Shown here: positions 9,164-17,453 of the stretch, in pieces
Position numbering within the stretch: position 1 is the first letter of the stretch
Layout: each line of letters begins with the position of its first letter
Assembly (NCBI GenBank): GCA_016214845.1
Contig: JACRMS010000021.1
Span: 107,651-171,650, forward strand
Direction of reading: 5' to 3'
DNA: 64,000 nt
From: Nitrospirota bacterium
GTDB taxonomy: Bacteria > Nitrospirota > Thermodesulfovibrionia > UBA6902
Notes under the pieces: generated by a model
What the model saw: the letters and a program-made list of their open reading frames with translations, nothing else
The model's database searches: none
What the model was told of the DNA's origin: nothing
Program-made: the position numbers and the translations under genes

Positions 9164-10546
9164 TCAATCGTCCTGGAATATCTTTCCGGGATTCAAAATA
9201 CCATAGGGGTCAAAAGTCTTCTTGATCGCCTTCATCATCTCAATACTTGTTTCTGAAAGCTCCATCCCAAGAAATTGTTTCTTTGTAAGTCCAACGCCAT
9301 GCTCGCCTGATATTGTCCCTTCCAGACTGAGCGTGGCTTTAAAAATATCCTCAACCGCCTTCCCTGCCCTTTCGTATTCTTCCCTGTCATTCTTGTCCGT
9401 CATCACATTGACGTGAATATTTCCATCGCCTGCATGGCCGAAGTTTACTATTTTCAGATTGTATCTTTCAGAGATTTCCCTCAATGACTGAAGCATCTCA
9501 GGTATCCTTCCGCGGGGCACAACGATGTCCTCGTTGATCTTGGTGGGTTTAATGCGGTAAAGCGCTGGAGAGATCGCCCTCCTCGCCTCCCAGAGGCGCT
9601 GCTGGGCAAAGATGTCCTCGGCTATGCTGACCTGACCGTTTTGTGAAGTGCAGATCTTCGCGATCTTTTCAGCGTCCTGCATGGCAGCGGCATGTGAGCC
9701 GTCCACCTCAATCAGCAACATTGCCTCCGCTTCCATCGGCAGTCCGAAATTCTTGTAATTTTCAACCGCGCGCACAGACTCTTCATCCATGAATTCAAGC
9801 ACCCTGGGGATTATTCCCGAAGAGGTGATTTTTGTTATCGCAAACGCTGCTTCATCCAGCCGTGAGTACGTGCATAAAAGGGTCACTGTTTCTTCGGGCA
9901 TGGGCAGTATCTTCAAAAATATCTTCGTCACGACACACAGCGTCCCTTCAGAACCGACGATAAGGCGCGTCAGATCATATCCGACAACGTTCTTGTAAGT
10001 TTTTCCGCCAGTCATCATGACCCTGCCGTCGGGAAGGACAACTTCAAGCCCAAGCACGTAATCCCTTGTAACACCGTATTTTACCGCCCGCGGCCCCCCT
10101 GCGTTTTCAGCAACGTTCCCGCCTAAAGTGCAGAAGTTCATGCTTGCGGGGTCAGGTGGATAAAAGAGGCCCTTCCCTTCAAGCTTTTCCTGCAAGTGGC
10201 CATTGATCACACCCGGCTCGACAACGGCGATCATATTTTTGTCATCAATATCGAGTATCCTGTTCATGCCGTCAAGGGAAAGGATGATCGCGTCGTTCAA
10301 AGGCACAGCGCCTCCGGTCATCCCGGTCCCGGCGCCGCGGGGCACAACCGGCGTCCTTTGCTTGTTCGCATACGCAACGACTTTTGAAACCTCGTCCGTG
10401 CTCACCGGTTTTACGATCGCGGAAGGAGCGCCCTGCATCGAGGACGCGTCGAACCCGTAGCAGAAGAGGTCCTCTTTGTCGTTTGAAAGCCTCTCCGGCA
10501 GGGGAAAAGCGTTTTCGTCTTTTTTCTTGAAGATTTTAAAATCCAT
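9164..10546 (-). CDS. FAD-linked oxidase (GlcD / D-lactate dehydrogenase-like)
   Basis: 460 residues of the PCMH-type flavoprotein family that oxidises glycolate or D-lactate. FAD-binding motifs PRGAGTGMTGGAVPL and YPPDPASMNFCTLGGNVAENAGG lie near residues 69 and 128. The C-terminal cap has NFGHAGDGNIHVNV and ISGEHGVGLTKK, which bind the substrate and metal/flavin in this family. No GlcE or GlcF neighbour is present, so it may act alone or with an unlinked Fe-S partner. It is transcribed toward lptD and separated from nadC by 66 bp. The exact 2-hydroxyacid cannot be told from the sequence. Confidence 0.85.
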   Translation of the reverse strand: MDFKIFKKKDENAFPLPERLSNDKEDLFCYGFDASSMQGAPSAIVKPVSTDEVSKVVAYANKQRTPVVPRGAGTGMTGGAVPLNDAIILSLDGMNRILDIDDKNMIAVVEPGVINGHLQEKLEGKGLFYPPDPASMNFCTLGGNVAENAGGPRAVKYGVTRDYVLGLEVVLPDGRVMMTGGKTYKNVVGYDLTRLIVGSEGTLCVVTKIFLKILPMPEETVTLLCTYSRLDEAAFAITKITSSGIIPRVLEFMDEESVRAVENYKNFGLPMEAEAMLLIEVDGSHAAAMQDAEKIAKICTSQNGQVSIAEDIFAQQRLWEARRAISPALYRIKPTKINEDIVVPRGRIPEMLQSLREISERYNLKIVNFGHAGDGNIHVNVMTDKNDREEYERAGKAVEDIFKATLSLEGTISGEHGVGLTKKQFLGMELSETSIEMMKAIKKTFDPYGILNPGKIFQDD

Positions 10547-10612
10547 GATGGTTTAATTATAACTGAAAATTGCGTTTAAGAAACCACAGAGTTCACCCGG
10601 CGGTTAATTGTA

Positions 10613-11470
10613 TTATGCGGAAGACACGATCTTCATACTTATGTCAGCGGCAGGAGCGGAATGCGTGAGCGCGCCGACAGAGATCAGGTCTACACCTGTC
10701 TCTGCAACGCCGTGGATATTTTCCAGGCTTATATTGCCTGATGCCTCTATCAGCACAGCCGGGTTCTTTTTGCGGATTATCTTCACGGCATCTCTCATCT
10801 GACTGACGTTCATGTTATCAAGCATTATAATATCTGCGTTTACTGAAAGCGCTTCATGTACTTCAGCGATATTTTTCACTTCAACTTCGATCTTTAATAG
10901 CTGATGCGACTTTGAACGCGCAAGTTTAACAGCTTGCCCTATCCCGCCCGCCGCAGCGATATGATTGTCTTTAATAAGCACGCCGTCAAAAAGCCCGTAG
11001 CGATGATTATGTCCTCCGCCCATTCTCACGGCGTATTTGTCAAAGTAGCGGAGGCCCGGCGCGGTCTTGCGCGTATCGAGAATTTTTACCTGCAAACCCT
11101 TTACCTGCCGGACGTATTTATCTGTGAGAGTGGCGATGCCTGACATCCGTTGAAGCAGATTGAGCGCGACCCGCTCAGCCATTAAAAGACTTCTCGTGCT
11201 GCCGCTGATGTTGGCAATAACGGTTTGAGCCTTTACCCTGCTGCCGTCTTTTTTGAGGGGTTTAAATTTTATGTTTTTGTCTATTAATTGAAAAGTCCTC
11301 TCCGCAAATGGAAGTCCCGCAAGGACCAGATCAGACTTGGCAATTATCGCTGCGCTGGAAAAACGCCTTTCAGAAATGAGCGCAGATGTTGTCACATCCC
11401 CGTTGCCAATGTCTTCATGCAGGGAATTGAGAATAATTCTGTCTGTGAAATTTAAATTATTCATTTTCAT
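10613..11470 (-). CDS. nadC: Nicotinate-nucleotide pyrophosphorylase (quinolinate phosphoribosyltransferase)
   Basis: Converts quinolinate and PRPP to nicotinate mononucleotide in NAD synthesis. 285 residues. Family signatures are LHEDIGNGDVTT near the N-terminus, NLLQRMSGIAT, LDTRKTAPGLRYFDKYAVRMGG-type Arg/Lys-rich active-site segment, HNHRYGLFDGVLIKDNHI, and the C-terminal IEASGNIS and VGALTHSAPAADIS. It lies on the same strand as the oxidase downstream. nadA and nadB are not seen here. Confidence 0.95.
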   Translation of the reverse strand: MKMNNLNFTDRIILNSLHEDIGNGDVTTSALISERRFSSAAIIAKSDLVLAGLPFAERTFQLIDKNIKFKPLKKDGSRVKAQTVIANISGSTRSLLMAERVALNLLQRMSGIATLTDKYVRQVKGLQVKILDTRKTAPGLRYFDKYAVRMGGGHNHRYGLFDGVLIKDNHIAAAGGIGQAVKLARSKSHQLLKIEVEVKNIAEVHEALSVNADIIMLDNMNVSQMRDAVKIIRKKNPAVLIEASGNISLENIHGVAETGVDLISVGALTHSAPAADISMKIVSSA

Positions 11471-11491
11471 ACGTCTTTATTAACTCTTACT

Positions 11492-11574
11492 AACCACAGA
11501 GACACAGAGAAAACAAGAAAAATTTTTTTATTACTTCAAGTCTTTTTTCTCAGTGCCTCCGTGTCTCTGTGGTT
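11492..11574. repeat. 'accacagagacacag' dyad
   Basis: Inverted arms accacagagacacagag and its partner ending gtgtctctgtggt are about 45 bp apart. The dyad fills the gap between nadC and the small solenoid gene. A longer relative is at 14853-15130. Confidence 0.6.
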
Positions 11575-11579
11575 TCCTC

Positions 11580-12062
11580 TCATCTCTTCGACAATAACTT
11601 CACCAACCCGAACACGCCGCCGATTGCGGCGCCGAAGGCAAGAGCGGACTTCCAGTCAAATAGAGTTGTTACATGCCCTTCAACGTTATTGGCCACCACG
11701 ATAAGCGCTGAAGTATTTTCTGAAGTTATATTGTTGGCCACCATGACACCGACGTTGCTCTTGCTGACCTCGTCAATCCCGTCGGCAACAGTGATAACGG
11801 AACAGGATGAATTCAGAGAGGCATTTTCGGCAACAGCAACAAGGCTGATGCTTTTCTTCATATTTAACGCCTCGGCTTTCACAACGCAGGCCGCGCCCTG
11901 AGTGACATCGATATTTTCTCCATCTACTGTCATAGAGCACACCCGCTGCATTTCAATATGCCCGCCTTCAACCGTCCTGACTGAACTGTTCTTTATGTTA
12001 ATAAACTCGCCTTCCACGACCTGAGCGTCACCTTTTTCAAGTTCCACTGTCTCCCTGCTCAT
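11580..12062 (-). CDS. Small repeat-solenoid protein with C-terminal membrane helix (unknown function)
   Basis: 160 residues, no recognised family. From about residue 15 to 125 the sequence falls into seven 15-16-residue units, for example VEGEFINIKNSSVRT, VEGGHIEMQRVCSMT and VDGENIDVTQGAACV. Small and beta-branched residues recur at fixed steps, as in a short beta-helix or bactofilin-like solenoid. A hydrophobic helix (SALAFGAAIGGVFGLVKLL) ends the protein. The start is the ATG at 12062, not the upstream ATG at 12077: GGAGGT (12070-12075) sits 7 nt before it and overlaps the valS stop, which indicates coupling with valS. Polymer or membrane-scaffold behaviour is a guess from shape alone. Confidence 0.65.
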   Translation of the reverse strand: MSRETVELEKGDAQVVEGEFINIKNSSVRTVEGGHIEMQRVCSMTVDGENIDVTQGAACVVKAEALNMKKSISLVAVAENASLNSSCSVITVADGIDEVSKSNVGVMVANNITSENTSALIVVANNVEGHVTTLFDWKSALAFGAAIGGVFGLVKLLSKR

Positions 12063-12067
12063 CAGAT

Positions 12068-14710
12068 TTACCTCCATTGATTAAGTTTATCAATATTACC
12101 CTGTATTGATTTTAACTTCTCCATATAATCATTGTACTTGTTTTTGTTCTCCTCAACCACCGCTTGCGGGGCCTTACTGATAAAGGCCTCGTTGCGGAGC
12201 TTCCTGTCAACAAACTGGATGTCCTCTTCGATCTTACGTCTCTCTTTATTCAGCCTGCTGATCTCCGCGTCAAAATCGAACAGGCCTTCAAGCGGTACAA
12301 ATATCTCAAACGCAGGCTTGATCGCGGTGGCCGCGTGTTTAGGCGCCTGGATGTCGCTACTGATCTTTATGTCCTTTGCCTTTGCAAGCTTGGCTATATA
12401 GGTAATGTTTTCATTCAGGGTCGCCTCCGCGTTATTGGATGCCCTTATCAATGCCTGAAGTTCAAGCGAAGGCGAGAGATTCAGTTCGCCCCTGATGTTC
12501 CTGATAGCGGTCACTGCATCCATCACAATGTTGAGTTTTTCCTCCGCCGTCTTGTCCTCAATGCCTTCTTCAGCAGATGGATATTGGCGGATGCAAAGGC
12601 TGTCATCATGCCTTTTGCACGGCAGTTGCTGCCAGATCTCTTCCGTGATGAAAGGCATGAAAGGATGCAGGAGTGCAAGTGATACTTCATATACGTGGAC
12701 CAAAGTGCTGATCGCAGCTTTTTTCGAGTCCGCGTTTTCGCTGTACAGCTCCGGTTTGATCAACTCAACATACCAGTCACACAGTTCGTGCCAGATAAAT
12801 TGATACAGAGCACTTGACGCGTCATTGAACCTGTACTCTTCAAGTGATTTATTAACATCCGCGCAGACAACAGAAAGCCTGCTAAGTATCCACCTGTCGG
12901 CAAGGCTGAGGTTTTTGACCTTTATTGAAAGCGATGTTTCCTCTCCTTCCGTTACGTTCATGGAAATGAATCTCGCCACATTCCATATCTTGTTCAGGAA
13001 ATGCCTGTACCCCTCAACCCTCTGCTCGGAAAACTTTATGTCCCTGCCCTGCGCGGCGTACGCGGCGAGCGTGAACCTGAAAGCGTCCGTGCCATACAGC
13101 TCCGTCATCTTGAGGGGGTCCACAACATTGCCCTTTGACTTGCTCATCTTCTGGCCTTCCGCGTCCCTGATGAGGGCGTGGATATAAACGTGCCTGAACG
13201 GTTCTTCTTTCATGAATTTAAGGCCCATCATCATCATACGCGCAACCCAGAAGAAGAGGATGTCGAAACCCGTTATCAAAACGCTGGTCGGGTAAAACGT
13301 TTTCAGATCGTCAGTGTCCTCAGGCCAGCCCAGAGTGGAAAACGGCCAGAGCGCTGACGAGAACCATGTATCAAGCACGTCCTCGTCCTGGACCAATTCC
13401 TTGCTTCCGCATTTGCACGCTGACGGTGTCTCCCTTGATACAATGACCTCCGCGCATTCCTTGCAATACCATACCGGGATGCGGTGTCCCCACCAGATCT
13501 GCCGCGATATGCACCAGTCCTTTATATTCTCCATCCAGTCGAAGTAGCTGTTCTCCCAGCCTGTTGGAATGATCTTGACCTGTCCTTCTTTCACCGCCTT
13601 CATCGCCTCTTCAGCAAGCGGCTTTATTTTCACGAACCACTGATTTGAAAGATACGGCTCGACAATTGTCTTACATCTGTAGCAATGGCCGATTGCCATC
13701 GCGTGGTCAGTAACTTTCTCAAGATGGCCCAAGTCTTCGAGGTCTTTCAGTACATTCTTCCTGCACTCAAACCGGTCCTGCCCTTTGTACGGGCCTGCCT
13801 CCTCGGTCATCTTGCCGTCGCCTGTTAATAAGTTGATGAACGGCAGGTTGTGCCTTTTGCCCATTTCAAAATCATTGGGGTCGTGCGCGGGCGTCACCTT
13901 TACCGCTCCTGTGCCGAAAGATGCGTCGACAAATTCATCCGCGATGATCGGGATGTCCCTGTTGATTATCGGCAGCCGCACCATTTTGCCGATGAGGTGT
14001 TTGTATCTCTCGTCCTCGGGATTCACTGCGACAGCGGTATCACCGAGATAAGTTTCGGGCCTTGTTGTTGCAACGGTAATATGCCCGTCCTGGTCCGCAA
14101 AATTATATTTGATGTAATAAAGCTTGCCCTGCTTGTCCTCGTGCTCCACTTCGAGATCGGACAACGCGGTGTGACACCGGGGACACCAGTTGATGAGATA
14201 TTCGCCCCTGTATATCAGCCCTTCTTCATAGAGCCGGACAAATACCTCACGCACTGCCTTTGATAATCCCTCATCAAGCGTGAACCTTTCCCTGCTCCAG
14301 TCGCATGACGCGCCCATGCTTTTTAATTGATTTATTATCGTGCCGCCATAGAGCTTCTTCCATTCCCAGACCTTCTCAATAAATTTCTCCCTGCCAAGCG
14401 CGTGCCTGTCAGTGCCCTGCTTCTGCAGGTCTTTCTCGACAACGTTCTGTGTCGCGATACCGGCATGGTCTGTTCCCGGCAGCCATAATGTATTAAACCC
14501 TGACATCCTCTTCCACCTGATCATGATGTCCTGAAGAGTAATATCAAGCGCGTGTCCAATGTGCAGGGAGCCGGTAACATTCGGCGGCGGGATGACTATG
14601 CAGTAAGGAGGCTTCTCGCTTTTACCCTCTGCCCTGAAATATTCATTCTCAATCCAGAAGTCATACCACTTCTTTTCAATGTCTTTCGGCTCGTATCTTT
14701 TCTCAAGCAT
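12068..14710 (-). CDS. valS: Valyl-tRNA synthetase
   Basis: 880 residues of a class I aminoacyl-tRNA synthetase that charges tRNA-Val. HIGH motif PPPNVTGSLHIGHALDI near residue 45, KMSKS in GQKMSKSKGNVVDP near residue 525, and the editing domain (TTRPETYLGDTAVAVNPEDERY) between them. The anticodon-binding region has WILSRLSVV. The C-terminus is the Val-specific coiled coil that begins near residue 810 (ISRLNKERRKIEEDIQF). The next gene starts 5 nt past its stop. No T-box leader was seen upstream. Confidence 0.97.
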   Translation of the reverse strand: MLEKRYEPKDIEKKWYDFWIENEYFRAEGKSEKPPYCIVIPPPNVTGSLHIGHALDITLQDIMIRWKRMSGFNTLWLPGTDHAGIATQNVVEKDLQKQGTDRHALGREKFIEKVWEWKKLYGGTIINQLKSMGASCDWSRERFTLDEGLSKAVREVFVRLYEEGLIYRGEYLINWCPRCHTALSDLEVEHEDKQGKLYYIKYNFADQDGHITVATTRPETYLGDTAVAVNPEDERYKHLIGKMVRLPIINRDIPIIADEFVDASFGTGAVKVTPAHDPNDFEMGKRHNLPFINLLTGDGKMTEEAGPYKGQDRFECRKNVLKDLEDLGHLEKVTDHAMAIGHCYRCKTIVEPYLSNQWFVKIKPLAEEAMKAVKEGQVKIIPTGWENSYFDWMENIKDWCISRQIWWGHRIPVWYCKECAEVIVSRETPSACKCGSKELVQDEDVLDTWFSSALWPFSTLGWPEDTDDLKTFYPTSVLITGFDILFFWVARMMMMGLKFMKEEPFRHVYIHALIRDAEGQKMSKSKGNVVDPLKMTELYGTDAFRFTLAAYAAQGRDIKFSEQRVEGYRHFLNKIWNVARFISMNVTEGEETSLSIKVKNLSLADRWILSRLSVVCADVNKSLEEYRFNDASSALYQFIWHELCDWYVELIKPELYSENADSKKAAISTLVHVYEVSLALLHPFMPFITEEIWQQLPCKRHDDSLCIRQYPSAEEGIEDKTAEEKLNIVMDAVTAIRNIRGELNLSPSLELQALIRASNNAEATLNENITYIAKLAKAKDIKISSDIQAPKHAATAIKPAFEIFVPLEGLFDFDAEISRLNKERRKIEEDIQFVDRKLRNEAFISKAPQAVVEENKNKYNDYMEKLKSIQGNIDKLNQWR

Positions 14711-14852
14711 GTCTGATCCTGTCTCCTGTGAACTCTATTGAATTATCTCAAACGCAACAACGTAAGTCTAATAATACTTCAAGCGATAATTGTGACATTT
14801 TATTAAACCTTATTTCAATGCTACAATACAGGCACGCTGATAAAACGCAATG

Positions 14853-15130
14853 AACCACAGAGACACGGAGGCACGGAGAAAAATTAAACTGAGTTAATCC
14901 ACAGATTGCACAGATTTACACAGATCGATTTAGTGCCTGTCCATAAACTGACTGTTTTATTTTCGTCATGCCAGAAGTCAGTAATCGGGCATCCAGAACT
15001 ACTGAAAAGACTGGATTCCCGCTCAACAGACTACGGGAATGACAGTTTAATGTTTGAGTTTATGGCCAAAGTCTTTCCTTTTAATCTGTGTCATCTGCGA
15101 AATCTGCGGATAAAATCTTTTCTGTGGTTT
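14853..15130. repeat. Nested repeat block: 'cacagag' dyad interrupted by a two-hairpin element
   Basis: This accounts for most of the 434-bp gap between valS and the radical SAM gene. The outer arms are accacagagacacggagg and on to cacagatttacacagatc on the left, and ttaatctgtgtcatctgc to tctgtggttt on the right. Between them, a second inverted pair (ccataaac 14941-14948 / gtttatgg 15057-15064) encloses the two-hairpin repeat at 14966-15043. The most likely reading is one repeat inserted within another. The remaining 14711-14850 shows nothing clear. Confidence 0.6.
14966..15043. repeat. Two-hairpin intergenic repeat, copy 1
   Basis: Boundary tcatgcc / ggaatgac. Order: hairpin 1 (right arm tcgggcat), linker ccagaact...actggat, hairpin 2 (attcccgc to cgggaat). 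The same architecture is found at 20892, 25256 and 34795. Confidence 0.6.
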
Positions 15131-15144
15131 TTAAGGAGACTGAA

Positions 15145-16443
15145 TTGAAAAAACTGCTTTTAATATTACCGAAGAGTGAACGTGGTTACTGGGGAAAGGT
15201 ATCAAGATCGGGCAAGGCAGGATTTGTGCGCCTGAGCCTGCCGGCAGTTGCCGCGCTTACTCCGTCAGATTGGGATGTGGAAATTCTGGACGCCCGCACC
15301 ACACCTGTTGATTTCGACAGGAAGGCTGACCTTGTCGGGATCACGGCCTTCACCGCCGAGATACCGAGCGCATACGCCATCGCCGACGGTTTCAGGGAGA
15401 AAGGCGTAACAGTGGTCATGGGCGGTATTCATGTATCAGCCCTTCCCGACGAAGCGCTTCAACACACTGACAGCGTGGTCGTTGGTGAGGCAGAGGGCGT
15501 GTGGGGGCAACTGCTTCAGGACTTTGAGAAAGGGCAGATGAAACCCGTTTACCACGCAGAGTCTTTGATCGATATGAAAGGCATGGCCGTTCCACGCAGG
15601 GACCTTCTCGACAAAAATATTTATACATCATACAACACATTGCAGGCTACACGCGGGTGTCCGTTTAACTGCGAGTACTGCGCGGTCACGGCTTTCTTCG
15701 GAAATAAATTCAGGACACGGCCACTTGTCGAGGTCATTCATGAGATAAAAAGTTTTCAGGGCAGGGACTTCTTTTTCGTTGATGACAACATCACCGGACA
15801 TCCGAAATTCGCAAAGGAACTTTTCAGAGCGCTCATCCCGTTGAAGCGCATCTGGGGAGGACAGACCACGATCAACTTCGCGAAAGATGATGAGCTGCTT
15901 TCACTCTATGCAAAGAGCGGGGGCAAATACGCGTTCATCGGTTTTGAGACCCTCTCCGAAACCAACCTCAAGAAGATGAGTAAATCATGGAACTCGCCTG
16001 ACGGCTACAAAGAGGCGATAAGGAAAATACACAGGGCAGGCATCAATGTGATCGGGAGTTTTATTTTCGGACTGGATGAAGACGACGCTTCAGTATTTGA
16101 AAGGACCTTCAACTTCATCATGGAGAACAATGTAGACGCCGCGCAGTTTCACATACTCACCCCTTTCCCCGGTACCAAGCTTTATACGGCAATGGAAAAA
16201 GAAGGAAGGATAACAGACAGGGACTGGGCCAAATATCACACCGGCGAAGTCATATTCAAGCCGAAAAATATGACCGCCGAAGAACTCCAGCAGGGCTACT
16301 TCTGGATATTCCGTGAGACATACAGGTGGAAAAATATGCTGAAAAGAAGTCTGCGAAGCCCGCGAAACCTCCCCATCAGGATCGGCACGAATTTCAGCTA
16401 CAGGAACAAGGCCAGAAAAATGCCGGAAGTTTGCGCGTTGTAA
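15145..16443 (+). CDS. B12-binding radical SAM protein
   Basis: 432 residues. The N-terminal cobalamin-binding-like Rossmann domain (ADLVGITAFTAEIPSAYAIA, VVMGGIHVSALPDEAL, VVGEAEGVW) is followed by a radical SAM core with the Fe-S motif CPFNCEYC (CX3CX2C) near residue 170, a DDNITG segment and FIGFETLSE. It has no obvious DXHXXG cobalamin-ligand motif. The start is TTG 15145: AAGGAG (15133-15138) lies 6 nt before it, while the longer reading to 15088 only translates repeat DNA. Such proteins methylate or rearrange lipids, tRNA or natural products; the substrate is not predictable here. It stands alone. Confidence 0.8.
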   Translation: MKKLLLILPKSERGYWGKVSRSGKAGFVRLSLPAVAALTPSDWDVEILDARTTPVDFDRKADLVGITAFTAEIPSAYAIADGFREKGVTVVMGGIHVSALPDEALQHTDSVVVGEAEGVWGQLLQDFEKGQMKPVYHAESLIDMKGMAVPRRDLLDKNIYTSYNTLQATRGCPFNCEYCAVTAFFGNKFRTRPLVEVIHEIKSFQGRDFFFVDDNITGHPKFAKELFRALIPLKRIWGGQTTINFAKDDELLSLYAKSGGKYAFIGFETLSETNLKKMSKSWNSPDGYKEAIRKIHRAGINVIGSFIFGLDEDDASVFERTFNFIMENNVDAAQFHILTPFPGTKLYTAMEKEGRITDRDWAKYHTGEVIFKPKNMTAEELQQGYFWIFRETYRWKNMLKRSLRSPRNLPIRIGTNFSYRNKARKMPEVCAL

Positions 16444-16494
16444 ATTTCCTAACTGATATCTGTTAACACGCTGAAACTGTATGCCCATACCATC

Positions 16495-16523
16495 TTGACA
16501 GTGCATGTCATACAATGTAAACA
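16495..16523 (+). promoter_or_regulatory. Candidate promoter of the toxin-antitoxin pair
   Basis: TTGACA at 16495-16500, 17-bp spacer, TAAACA at 16518-16523. The toxin ATG is at 16530, only 6 nt past the -10, which would give an essentially leaderless transcript; indeed no SD precedes the ATG. Inverted tgtatg (16479-16484) and catacA (16508-16513) flank the -35 and could be an antitoxin operator. The -10 is weak. Confidence 0.35.
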
Positions 16524-16529
16524 TATACT

Positions 16530-16799
16530 ATGATTCATTACGAAAGTGAGGTCAAAAAAGCTGTAAAGAAAGGAATATTGCCTAAAGAGATATTTACACG
16601 ATTCAATAATGCATTTATCGCACTTGAAACAACCGGAGATTTAGGATTATTCGATATTAAGAAATTAAAGTCATCGGAGAAGAGAACGTACTATCGTTTG
16701 CGAAAGAGTAAATACAGGGCAATATTTTACATTGAGGATAATGATTATTATGTTATCTCTATTGAAAAGAGAGAGGAGGTATACAGGCAATGGGAGTAA
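16530..16799 (+). CDS. RelE/ParE-superfamily toxin
   Basis: 89 residues with the compact RelE fold pattern: N-terminal helix (FTRFNNAFIALETTGDLGLFDIKKLK), then strands with YYRLRKSKYRAIFYIEDNDYYVISIEKREEVY. The closing KREEVY matches the usual R-REVY end of type II toxins that are mRNA interferases or gyrase poisons; which one is not decidable. The gene is AT-rich compared with its neighbours. The toxin precedes the antitoxin (a reversed, HigBA-like order) and overlaps it by 10 bp. Confidence 0.75.
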   Translation: MIHYESEVKKAVKKGILPKEIFTRFNNAFIALETTGDLGLFDIKKLKSSEKRTYYRLRKSKYRAIFYIEDNDYYVISIEKREEVYRQWE

Positions 16800-17014
16800 T
16801 ATCTATCAGATTTAATAGTGATGAGGAGAAGATATTGAAGAAATTATCTGACCATTTTCATGAGGATAAATCTGCTTTGATAAAAAAATCATTAGTAGAG
16901 TTATATGAGAATGTCTTAGACTTGAATACTATAGCGAGATACGAGGAAAGAGAAAAGAAGAAAAAAGTATCCTTTACTACTGCCGAGGATATTTTAAAAG
17001 AGTCCAGGAATTGA
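16790..17014 (+). CDS. Ribbon-helix-helix antitoxin
   Basis: 74 residues. The N-terminal strand VISIRFNSDEEKILKKLSDHF and helix DKSALIKKSLVELYENV fit an RHH DNA-binding domain. The charged C-terminal tail (IARYEEREKKKKVSFTTAEDILKE) would wrap the toxin. An SD-like run, gagaggagg, lies inside the toxin's 3' end. The stop is one base before the dsbB-like ATG at 17016, so the pair may be cotranscribed with the Dsb genes. Confidence 0.75.
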   Translation: MGVISIRFNSDEEKILKKLSDHFHEDKSALIKKSLVELYENVLDLNTIARYEEREKKKKVSFTTAEDILKESRN

Positions 17015-17015
17015 T

Positions 17016-17453
17016 ATGCCTCATTCAGACCAGACGTCCAATTCAAACTGGACCATTCTTTTTATCTGCTGGCTGATAGCAGTCATCTCTGCGCTGGGGA
17101 GCCTGTTTTTCAGCGAGATAATGAAATTCGCCCCCTGTGTTTTGTGCTGGTATCAGAGAATCTGTTTGTTCCCCTTAGCGTTAATATTGACAGTGGGACT
17201 CTTCCCCTTTGATAAAAGCGTTGTTAAATTTGCCCTTCCGTTAGCGATAGCGGGATGGTTCATCGCGCTCTATCATAACCTTCTATATACCGGGATCATT
17301 CCCGAAAGCATACAACCCTGCAGTCAGGGCGTTTCATGCACGGAGGACTACATCAAATTGTTCGGTATTTTCACAATTCCTATGCTGGCGTTAATGTCAT
17401 TTTCAACCATAGCAGCGTTATTATTTTTGTTAAAGAGGAGGCTTTCCAAATGA
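17016..17453 (+). CDS. DsbB/BdbC-type disulfide bond formation protein
   Basis: A 145-residue membrane protein with four hydrophobic segments. The first periplasmic loop carries FAPCVLCWYQR, the conserved CxxC that passes electrons to quinone, and the second carries PCSQGVSC, the pair that contacts DsbA. It re-oxidises the thiol oxidase encoded next. Its stop overlaps the next ATG (ATGA at 17450). Four Cys are in the expected order, so it should be active. Confidence 0.88.
   Translation: MPHSDQTSNSNWTILFICWLIAVISALGSLFFSEIMKFAPCVLCWYQRICLFPLALILTVGLFPFDKSVVKFALPLAIAGWFIALYHNLLYTGIIPESIQPCSQGVSCTEDYIKLFGIFTIPMLALMSFSTIAALLFLLKRRLSK

Noticed and set aside
12164..12682. 172-codon plus-strand frame inside valS
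   Set aside because: Shadow of valS, which has intact motifs and full length on the other strand.
14711..14850. T-box leader for valS
   Set aside because: No T-box core sequence or specifier hairpin on the minus strand; the gap is mostly interspersed repeat.
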